Below are positions 23,699-29,469 of a stretch of 29,469 nt of DNA, in pieces. The notes under the pieces are model-generated. The model did not search any database. It saw only the letters and a program-made list of their open reading frames with translations, and was not told the origin of the DNA. Source of the DNA: Dehalococcoidales bacterium (GTDB taxonomy: Bacteria; Chloroflexota; Dehalococcoidia; Dehalococcoidales; Fen-1064); the NCBI GenBank assembly GCA_028712845.1, contig JAQTPO010000008.1:1-29469 (forward strand), read 5' to 3'. A program made the translations under genes and the position numbers. Positions within the stretch are counted from its first letter, which is position 1. The number at the start of each line of letters is the position of its first letter.

Positions 23699-24279
23699 AT
23701 GTTCTCGATGAAAAATTCAAGGAATGGACTGAAGGCAAAAATCCCTTACAGGCTAGAATCAATATCTTCGAGAAAATAAGGGATGTTCCTTATGCTATCA
23801 TCCCGGAGTTTATTGATTATCAAGGGTATATCGGTGTCTTGAAAGCAGGCAGGGGTTCTTGCTCCCCCAAGCATTTCCTTATGTGCGAGATGTTCCAGAG
23901 ACTTGGCTTAACTGTCTTATTTGTTGTCTATCCTCACCGGTGGGATGAAAGGGCGGAGCTTCTGGGTAATTATTCCTCAAAATTGAAAAGGATGGCTCAA
24001 GCATTGCCCGTTAGTCACCATATCGCTTGTAAAGTAGAGATAGAGGGTAGATTTGTTCTGGTTGATGCCACCCTTGATTTACCATTAGTGAAGGCAGGGC
24101 TACCTGTAAACAAAGCGTGGGATGGGAGAAATGATACTATGCTCCCTATGACTCCCTGCGGTGATGAAGACTGGTATCACCCCTCTGAAGCTCATTTAAT
24201 GCGTGCCAGCACTGATGAGCAATCACTCGCTTTCTATGCGGAAGTGAATGCCTTTCTGGAATGGGTAAGACGGCTCTGA
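23695..24279 (+). CDS. Transglutaminase-like superfamily protein
   Basis: A 194-residue soluble protein with no signal peptide. The order of candidate catalytic residues fits the transglutaminase-like (papain-like) fold: C56 in GRGSCSPKHFLMCEMFQRLG, at the head of a helix; H108/H109 in PVSHHIACKVEIEGRF; and D124 in FVLVDATLD. Such proteins act as peptidases or amidases, or as non-catalytic modules. The C-terminal ~60 residues are not recognisable. Its ATG overlaps the stop of the PrsW-like gene, placing it in the same operon as the two zinc-ribbon membrane proteins. Fold assignment is from motif spacing only. Confidence 0.72.
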   Translation: MNVLDEKFKEWTEGKNPLQARINIFEKIRDVPYAIIPEFIDYQGYIGVLKAGRGSCSPKHFLMCEMFQRLGLTVLFVVYPHRWDERAELLGNYSSKLKRMAQALPVSHHIACKVEIEGRFVLVDATLDLPLVKAGLPVNKAWDGRNDTMLPMTPCGDEDWYHPSEAHLMRASTDEQSLAFYAEVNAFLEWVRRL

Positions 24280-24358
24280 TACAGATGAGATGCCGATTAT
24301 TACCTTATAGAATAGGTAAGTTGGCTTCATTCAAAAAAAGAAAACACAGCGCAGTTAT

Positions 24359-24748
24359 TTAGTCCGTGCCGCTGCGCTTTATCTTTGCCTCAACACGCGC
24401 AAGTAACTCGCGCATCCGGAATGGTTTGGCGACAAAACTACTCGTGTCTTTTGCAAGAACGTTCTGTGACATCATGGGAGTATTTTGTGTCGAGAGCACA
24501 ATTATCGGCACATCGGATTGGTCACGGATAAGGTCAATGATTTGCAGGATATTGTTACCGAATTCGGCGACATCGATAATGAACACATCCGGCTTCTGCG
24601 TATCCAATAAAGACATAACCGTTCCAACATCGGTTGTCATACTGGTGTTATAACCTTCTTTGACGAACATCTCACTCAATATCTTGAGTAAACCGTCGGT
24701 TTCACTGTATAAAAGAATGAGCGGAGGCTTCTCTTTCCGGGTTTCCAT
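24359..24748 (-). CDS. Stand-alone receiver-domain (CheY-like) protein
   Basis: A 129-residue single receiver domain with no output domain. The phosphoacceptor is D59 in VFIIDVAEF, followed by the Ser/Thr position in IIVLSTQ and K108 in SFVAKPFRMRELLARV. The acidic pocket after strand 1 is unusual: LILLYSETDG has Ser15-Glu16 where most receivers have two acidic residues, so Mg binding may differ. No kinase gene is adjacent. GGAAG precedes the ATG and a strong promoter lies upstream. It converges with the transglutaminase-like gene. Confidence 0.88.
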   Translation of the reverse strand: METRKEKPPLILLYSETDGLLKILSEMFVKEGYNTSMTTDVGTVMSLLDTQKPDVFIIDVAEFGNNILQIIDLIRDQSDVPIIVLSTQNTPMMSQNVLAKDTSSFVAKPFRMRELLARVEAKIKRSGTD

Positions 24749-24796
24749 CTTTCACTTCCATGAGAACACCGATGAGTATTACGAGCGTGGAATATA

Positions 24797-24825
24797 ACTA
24801 TAGCAAAAAAAGTGACTCTTGTCAA
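24797..24825 (-). promoter_or_regulatory. Sigma70-type promoter of the receiver-domain gene
   Basis: On the minus strand TTGACA (24820-24825), a 17-base spacer and TATAGT (24797-24802), about 50 bases upstream of the ATG. Confidence 0.75.
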
Positions 24826-24952
24826 TGTTGCGCTTCGCTAGTCTCTTCTGTTTCCCTCTTGATTAGCAGCATCACAGGTTAGAGTCCTGCCGTTGTTTTA
24901 GCATACTCCACAGGAGTCATAATTTTATAGCACGAGACAAGATGCATAGAAA

Positions 24953-24996
24953 AGCCCCTAAATATTGCACTGGAACAAGTGCAATATTTAGGGGCT
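24953..24996 (-). terminator. Rho-independent terminator of the flavoprotein gene
   Basis: A perfect hairpin of 18 bp (19 with a closing A-T): arm gcccctaaatattgcact at 24954-24971, loop ggaaca, and the exact complement at 24978-24995. On the minus strand the stem is followed by TTTTC. It lies about 75 bases beyond the stop of the gene at 25072-26190. Confidence 0.75.
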
Positions 24997-25071
24997 ATGT
25001 TCATGAAGGGTTTTCACAAGAACATCATGGTGATTTAAGATAAATATTCCGGATAAAACCCCAGTCCGTCA

Positions 25072-26190
25072 TTAGCTATTGACTACATACTTCGAAAATC
25101 CTTTTATGGTTGCCTCTGCTTCAATCATAACCCTGTCTACCAGGTTCTGAACGGTCGGAAGGTCTTGTATCCGTTGTGAACATTCACCACCGGTCACCAT
25201 ACCTTTATCAATGTCACCCCTGCAAATTGCATTAATTGCTTCTCTTTCCGATTGGATGAATTCTGCCGGAGGAGTAAAGCTAGCATCATCCGGTGTGTCC
25301 AGATAGACATTAGGAGTTTTAACTAGAGTGTTCTTCTGGTGCTGTATGCTATTTTCAGTTTTCAACCACCTGGCTGGCCCCACAATACCTCTGGCAACCA
25401 AAGTTCCCCTGTCTCCGGTTTTCACCACCTGTTCCTTCCACACCGGGTGAAAGTCGCTTTCCTGTGTGGCTAAAAACCGAGTACCCATCTGGACGCCTTC
25501 AGCTCCAAGAGCCAGCGCTGCCGCCAGTGTTCTTCCATCGCAGAATCCACCGGCACCAACAACGGGAATACCAGACCCTGCCATCGCATCCACAACCGAT
25601 GGCAACAAAACCATAGAATGGACCGGTTCCCATGCAATATGAAATCCACCTTCATGGCCGGAAGCAACGATAAGGTCCACACCGGCCTTTTTGCATCGTA
25701 ATGCACCTTTGACAGAAGGAACTACATGAAACCAGGTAAATCCCGCCCCTTTGATTTTCTCCTTCCATGGTACCGGATCTCCCGCAGATGTAAAAATGAC
25801 CTTGAAATAATTCTTCATATCGGGATTTTCTTTAAGAACTTTAATCGCTGTATCGATAACAACGGTTGACCGATCCAGCAACTCTGCGGATACCATTACA
25901 TTAATACCAAAAATACCACCTTTCTCCCTGGTCAAACGATAAGTACGCTTTAGCACCGTTTCCAGAACCGCTGGAATATTATCATCCATGGATGCTTCAC
26001 CGCTTTTAACAAAAGCCTCATAAACAAGGGGTTGAATCTCCCGGTTAAAAAGTCCACTGGTGGATAAAAGGCCTAACACACCCGCATTAGCTGATGCTAC
26101 ACAGAGATTGTTATTGCTGAAAGGCCCCATACCTGCCTGGATAATAGGATACTTGATTCCCAGCATTTCGGTTAGTTTTGTTTTGATCAT
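25072..26190 (-). CDS. Nitronate monooxygenase / 2-nitropropane dioxygenase-family flavoprotein
   Basis: A 372-residue FMN-dependent TIM-barrel enzyme. Landmarks are YPIIQAGMGPFSN at the start of the barrel, ASAGVLGLL-like SANAGVLGLLSTSG, SGHEGGFH with the family's active-site His, VVGAGGFCDGRTLAAALALGAEGVQMGTRFLAT for FMN phosphate binding, and SDFHPVWKE. The same fold includes FabK-type enoyl-ACP reductases, so substrate is open. An in-frame ATG 51 bases further out exists, but ATG 26190 has GGAAGGAAG seven bases upstream and gives the family N-terminus (MIKTKLTEMLGIKYPI). It is on the strand of the CoA-transferase genes but separated from them by about 440 bases. Confidence 0.88.
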   Translation of the reverse strand: MIKTKLTEMLGIKYPIIQAGMGPFSNNNLCVASANAGVLGLLSTSGLFNREIQPLVYEAFVKSGEASMDDNIPAVLETVLKRTYRLTREKGGIFGINVMVSAELLDRSTVVIDTAIKVLKENPDMKNYFKVIFTSAGDPVPWKEKIKGAGFTWFHVVPSVKGALRCKKAGVDLIVASGHEGGFHIAWEPVHSMVLLPSVVDAMAGSGIPVVGAGGFCDGRTLAAALALGAEGVQMGTRFLATQESDFHPVWKEQVVKTGDRGTLVARGIVGPARWLKTENSIQHQKNTLVKTPNVYLDTPDDASFTPPAEFIQSEREAINAICRGDIDKGMVTGGECSQRIQDLPTVQNLVDRVMIEAEATIKGFSKYVVNS

Positions 26191-26628
26191 GATACACTTC
26201 CTTCCTTTTTTATAATTTTTACTCCAACAATTTGGAATCAATTTTATTGAATATTTATATAATAACAGATTCGGGAATATAGCGAAACTGCGATAAATTG
26301 GAAAGTGCGGGAAAGGGAGTAACCATTAACAGAGGGTGATTTGAACTCTATGTATGAATTTGAGGCAGTGTGAAAATGTGGTGGAGATGGAGGGTGGAAA
26401 GGCAGGATTTCCGAGCTTTCATTTATTTTGCCATTCTAACGGCACTATCTTCGAGTTTGAGACCGGTTCAACAACATCAGGCAGGTCATAAGTATTAATA
26501 TTTCGATGAAAAGGATAATGCCAACTTGCTGTAAAACAACAGCAGGTAATATCTCAGGACTTCCCTTCTTTGGTGTTTGTACGCAAGGGGATTTCCATAT
26601 CCTGACTGGATTCTGTAAATTTCCTAAC
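26191..26628. other. Intergenic stretch upstream of the flavoprotein gene
   Basis: About 440 bases between the CoA-transferase B stop and the flavoprotein start. Apart from the ribosome binding site near 26200 I see only AT-rich sequence around 26245-26275 that could hold a -10 box, and a weak 6-bp hairpin near 26527-26544. The open frame at 26445-26651 has no recognisable product. Confidence 0.4.
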
Positions 26629-27306
26629 CTAGAACTCCATATCATGTACATCAGGAGAAATGGTAAGAGTCGCTTCAGTTACGGCTATCACTTCCTCAGG
26701 AGTCCATCCAGGAGCTACTTCCGTAAGCATCAGTCCGTGGGAAGTATTTTTTATCACCGCAATATCTGTGATAATAAGGTCGACACCTTTCACCGCAGTC
26801 ACCGGCATCGTCAGTTTGCGGACAATTTTAGGCTTACCAGCCCTGGTACAGTGGGTCATTAAGATGATGAGACGTTTCGCTCCCCATGTAAGGTCCATAG
26901 AACCGCCGATTTTCCATGCTGTCTCATCCTGACTCAGGGAATGGATTGCCGCATCACCCTTCTCAGAGACCTGTAATCCACCCAGGATACTGATAAGACG
27001 GCCGCTCCTTATCATAGTGAACGAAGTCATTAAATCGAAATATGACATCCCGGGCACATACTTAAGATATCTTATCCCCGTATCCGCTACATCCCAATCT
27101 ACCTGGTCGATATGCTTTTCAATTGTTTCATCATCAAACAAGGGGCCATAACCCAGTACCCCATTCTCACTCTGGACAGTTACACCTTCTTTAATATAGG
27201 AGGCGCAATCCAGCGGTATGCCAAGCCCCAGGTTGCAATAGTCACCGGGAACCAGTTCTTTGGCAGCTCTCATTGCCATTAGTTCCTCTGTAAGTCTGTC
27301 TTTCAT
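26629..27306 (-). CDS. 3-oxoacid CoA-transferase family, subunit B
   Basis: A 225-residue beta subunit of a family I CoA-transferase. It has CNLGLGIPLDCASYI, then VQSENGVLGYGP with the catalytic Glu47 that forms the glutamyl-CoA thioester, PGMSYFDLMTSFTMIRSG, ILGGLQVSEKGDAA and GGSMDLTWGAKRLIILMTH, all matching the SCOT/AtoA pattern. The enzyme swaps CoA between carboxylic acids and a 3-oxoacid such as acetoacetate, but the exact acid is not readable. Its ATG overlaps the stop of subunit A by four bases, so subunits are made in coupled fashion. Confidence 0.93.
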   Translation of the reverse strand: MKDRLTEELMAMRAAKELVPGDYCNLGLGIPLDCASYIKEGVTVQSENGVLGYGPLFDDETIEKHIDQVDWDVADTGIRYLKYVPGMSYFDLMTSFTMIRSGRLISILGGLQVSEKGDAAIHSLSQDETAWKIGGSMDLTWGAKRLIILMTHCTRAGKPKIVRKLTMPVTAVKGVDLIITDIAVIKNTSHGLMLTEVAPGWTPEEVIAVTEATLTISPDVHDMEF

Positions 27307-28085
27307 GGCATGACTCCTTTTGCGGCTTCCAATTCCCTGCGATGTTTTATGCTTAGTAACATATGCCGGGTTCTCTTTGTTCTGGTTATATCATCATCTG
27401 GAACCCGGACAATCTTATCCACGAAAATCCCGGGAGTGACTATAGCATCCGGATTTAATTCTCCCGGTTCTACTATCTCAAGAACCTCCGCTACCGTATA
27501 TTTTGATGCCATTGCAATGATGGGATTCGTTGTGCGGGAAGTGCCGTGATACACCAGGTTCCCGAGTCTATCCGCCTTGGCTGCATGAATGAAACCTACA
27601 TCCGGAATAACAGGTTCCACAAAAATATATTCCACCCCGTTTATTGTGCGTTTTTCCTTCCCCTTCTCAAGATTCGTGCCGGGTCCTACCGGACTGTAAA
27701 CCCCGCCGAGACGCATGGCACCGGCAACAAGCCGCTCAACAAACATACCGTAGGACATATTTTCGAATTCAAGTGTGCCCTCTTTCACGCGTCTGGTGAT
27801 TTCTTTTGAAGCAGAGACGAGGTCGCTTTGCGCGTTACTGAAAGCCGAGATGATTTTTTTGACCTTGGGAAGCAAGAATGCTGCATCCAGCAATCCCTGT
27901 GCCATTAATGCATCTGGTCTTAAAACATAGTTGTGGACATAAAGCGTCAGGTCTTTCGCCTCATGATTCTTTAGCGCCTGCAATAAATAGTATGATCCGC
28001 CGGCACTCCAGAGATTCATGGCTATTAGAGAGCCGTCTTTGACTCCTGCTAATGCCTCAGTCACAGTCGAAACTTTATCTACCAT
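27303..28085 (-). CDS. 3-oxoacid CoA-transferase family, subunit A
   Basis: A 260-residue alpha subunit, partner of the gene at 26629-27306. It shows GPGTNLEKGKEKRTINGVEYIFVEP, then FIHAAKADRLGNLVYHGTSRTTNP and the conserved VLEIVEPGELNPDAIVTPGIFVDKIV, the typical end of SCOT-type A subunits. Family members carry GxG near the CoA site; here it reads SAGGSYYL near residue 30. A GGGGG-rich site lies seven bases before the ATG, and a good promoter is 30-60 bases upstream. The transposable element starts immediately beyond that promoter. Acts in the cytoplasm, probably in ketone-body or short-chain acid metabolism. Confidence 0.93.
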   Translation of the reverse strand: MVDKVSTVTEALAGVKDGSLIAMNLWSAGGSYYLLQALKNHEAKDLTLYVHNYVLRPDALMAQGLLDAAFLLPKVKKIISAFSNAQSDLVSASKEITRRVKEGTLEFENMSYGMFVERLVAGAMRLGGVYSPVGPGTNLEKGKEKRTINGVEYIFVEPVIPDVGFIHAAKADRLGNLVYHGTSRTTNPIIAMASKYTVAEVLEIVEPGELNPDAIVTPGIFVDKIVRVPDDDITRTKRTRHMLLSIKHRRELEAAKGVMP

Positions 28086-28113
28086 TAATCAACCCCCTAA
28101 AGTGTTCGGATAT

Positions 28114-28142
28114 AGTTTAGTGTTATCCTGCGAACCTGTCAA
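28114..28142 (-). promoter_or_regulatory. Sigma70-type promoter of the CoA-transferase operon
   Basis: On the minus strand TTGACA (28137-28142), a 17-base spacer and TAAACT (28114-28119). The -35 box ends fewer than ten bases from the left end of the insertion sequence. Confidence 0.7.
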
Positions 28143-28151
28143 TTGAACGCA

Positions 28152-28211
28152 TTGACTCATAATTAAAGTTACCGAAAAGGAAGTCGTTGACTCAAAATAA
28201 GTGTTACCGAA
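28152..28211 (+). repeat. Left-end pair of IS terminal repeats
   Basis: Two 25-base copies, 28152-28176 and 28187-28211. Both begin TTGACTCA and end GTTACCGAA; the middle differs slightly. Likely transposase binding sites. Confidence 0.8.
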
Positions 28212-28233
28212 GACCAAGATGATAGGAGGTCAG

Positions 28234-29412
28234 GTGACACGAAACAGCATCAAAGAATATGCAGAAGCGGTCAAGGAGCGTTACAAGAAAGCGACGAAGC
28301 CTGAAAAAGGCAGGATTCTGGATGAATTTACCCAAGCTACTGGGTTACACAGGAAAGCCGCGATCCGGTTACTTAACCGCCGTAACACAAAAGCGAAGAA
28401 AAGATGTGGACGTCCACGACGGTACGATGTACGCATCGTGGAAGCGTTGAAAATGGTTTGGGAAGCCTCAGACCGTCTCTGCTCGAAACGGCTCCATCCG
28501 TTTCTACCTGAATTCATAAAGGTATTGCGTAGATGTGGAGAAAGTAAAATGACGGCTGAAATTGAAGCGGAACTCTGTCGTATGAGTCCGGCGACGATTG
28601 ACCGCTTACTTCATCCCTGGAAGCAGAAAGGCGGACGGCATTCATTTTCAACCACCAGACCGGGGAGTTTACTCAGGAGTGCAATACCTATCCGTACTTT
28701 TACTGACTGGCAGGAGAACCGTCCGGGATTTGTCGAGGTTGACCTGGTGGCACACTGTGGAGAAAGTCTGGATGGTTTTTATCTGAATACATTGATGGCA
28801 GTCGATGTGGCTACCGGCTGGTCCGAGTTTATTGGAGTATGGGGGAAAGGACAGCAAAGAGTGAGAGCGGCAATTTACCAAATGCGCGAAAAGCTGCCAT
28901 TTCCATTACTGGGCTTAGATTCGGATAATGGCAGCGAATTTATCAATCATGACCTTGCCTGCTGGTGTCATCAAGAAGGTATTACTTTCACCAGGTCACG
29001 TCCTTACAAGAAAAACGATAATTGTTACGTGGAACAGAAGAACGGGAATATTGTACGCCGTGTAATAGGTAGAGATCGTTACAGCTCAAAACCGGCTTAC
29101 GAAACCCTCAACCGAGTCTATTATCTACTCCGCTTATATATGAACTTCTTCCAGCCGGCGATGAAGCTCGTGTCCAAGACTCGACATGGCGCCAAAGCCT
29201 ACCGGATATACGATACCGCTCAAACACCTTACCTGCGCGTGTTGAAATCTGAGGTGATAAGTGAAGCAAGTAAAACACAAATTAACTCAACCTACGCCCA
29301 TCTAAACCCAGTAAGCCTGTTAAAACAAATCAATGAGAATGTCGAGCATTTGTGGCAACTAAGAGACCGTCATCCGGGTGAGAAAAACATGAGTAAGGAG
29401 GATTTACGGTAA
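28234..29412 (+). CDS. IS transposase with HTH and integrase (rve, DDE) core
   Basis: The transposase of the flanking insertion sequence. An N-terminal HTH region (FTQATGLHRKAAIRLLNRR) is followed by a basic hinge GRPRRYD and a second helical region. The rve catalytic core begins at RPGFVEVDLVAHCG (first Asp) and includes LLGLDSDNGSEFIN (second Asp) and KNDNCYVEQKNG, where the Glu follows; this fits a D-D-E triad. A C-terminal region reads YNYLRLYMNFFQPAM-like (YYLLRLYMNFFQPAM). The frame is open from a GTG at 28201, but that lies inside a terminal repeat. GTG 28234 has AGGAGGT just ahead (rather close, 4 bases) and gives the family start VTRNSIKEY, 392 residues. The gene looks intact, so the element may be active. 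Its 3' end overlaps the inner right repeat. Confidence 0.88.
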   Translation: MTRNSIKEYAEAVKERYKKATKPEKGRILDEFTQATGLHRKAAIRLLNRRNTKAKKRCGRPRRYDVRIVEALKMVWEASDRLCSKRLHPFLPEFIKVLRRCGESKMTAEIEAELCRMSPATIDRLLHPWKQKGGRHSFSTTRPGSLLRSAIPIRTFTDWQENRPGFVEVDLVAHCGESLDGFYLNTLMAVDVATGWSEFIGVWGKGQQRVRAAIYQMREKLPFPLLGLDSDNGSEFINHDLACWCHQEGITFTRSRPYKKNDNCYVEQKNGNIVRRVIGRDRYSSKPAYETLNRVYYLLRLYMNFFQPAMKLVSKTRHGAKAYRIYDTAQTPYLRVLKSEVISEASKTQINSTYAHLNPVSLLKQINENVEHLWQLRDRHPGEKNMSKEDLR

Positions 29413-29465
29413 CAGTATTTATGAGGCAATAATTATTCCTTCGGTAACAGTTACTTTTGACGCAA
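29405..29465 (-). repeat. Right-end pair of IS terminal repeats
   Basis: Two inverted copies of the left-end repeat, 29405-29429 (ending GTTACCGTA on the minus strand) and 29440-29465 (TTGCGTCA...GTTACCGAA on the minus strand). The inner copy overlaps the transposase stop codon. Confidence 0.8.
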
Positions 29466-29469
29466 TACG

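Larger units (their letters stand above)
28149..29469 (+). mobile_element. Insertion sequence with doubled terminal repeats, apparently complete
   Basis: About 1.3 kb containing one transposase gene. Each end has two copies of a repeat of the form TTG-x-x-TCA...GTTACCGAA: left copies at 28152-28176 and 28187-28211 (direct), right copies at 29405-29429 and 29440-29465 (inverted). Spacing between copies is 35-36 bases at both ends. Similarity between outer ends continues a few bases outward (cgcATTG at left; cgtATTG at right read on the minus strand), so the exact boundaries and any target duplication cannot be fixed; the window stops four bases after the last repeat. Confidence 0.85.

Noticed and set aside
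24885..24906. Sequence resembling a tRNA T-arm (cagg-ttagagt-cctg)
   Set aside because: Only four stem pairs, no anticodon or acceptor stem around it.
1..29469. CRISPR array, rRNA or tRNA genes
   Set aside because: No regularly spaced identical repeats and no conserved RNA-gene sequence were seen; this was by eye only.

Overview
The window looks like chromosomal DNA of an anaerobic bacterium, most plausibly an uncultured Chloroflexota (Dehalococcoidia-like). This rests on the mix of families (hrcA-grpE-dnaK-dnaJ under CIRCE control, a CHASE4-type histidine kinase, an UlaG-like hydrolase, Asp-box surface protein, 3-oxoacid CoA-transferase plus nitronate-monooxygenase-like flavoprotein) and on promoter style; no rRNA or other marker proves it. 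Most recognisable promoters are TTGACA-type -35 boxes exactly 17 bp from the -10. I saw no tRNA, rRNA or CRISPR array.

Layout. 1-1250: tail of a surface-type protein, then a long gene-poor stretch holding a decayed transposase. 1250-5850: a cupin protein, a foldback repeat, then on the minus strand mscL with a zinc-ribbon tail, an OmpR-type response regulator, its histidine kinase broken by two frameshifts, and an exonuclease III gene. 5850-10950: an empty 600-bp stretch, an MFS-type membrane protein carrying a striking seven-copy Trp-containing repeat tail, an ArsB/NhaD-type ion transporter, a Trm112-like protein, and a folK-queD pair. 11050-14740: a 1001-residue Asp-box surface protein and, convergent with it, an UlaG-like hydrolase; both look leaderless. 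14980-19860: the heat-shock operon hrcA-grpE-dnaK-dnaJ with its promoter, CIRCE operator and an intercistronic hairpin.

20025-24280 is a plus-strand run: acyl-CoA carboxylase carboxyltransferase, a small ABM-domain protein, then three closely packed genes (zinc-ribbon RDD membrane protein, PrsW-like membrane protease with zinc ribbons, transglutaminase-like protein) that look like one functional unit. 24360-28140 (minus) holds a lone receiver-domain protein, a nitronate-monooxygenase-like flavoprotein with a strong terminator, and both subunits of a 3-oxoacid CoA-transferase. The window ends in an apparently complete insertion sequence (about 28150-29467) whose ends each carry two copies of a 25-bp binding-site-like repeat; it sits only a few bases upstream of the CoA-transferase promoter.

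The items I would look at first are the seven-repeat tail of the MFS protein, the RDD/PrsW/transglutaminase cassette, the dual-motif (CExxHGH) pterin synthase next to folK, and the twice-frameshifted sensor kinase.
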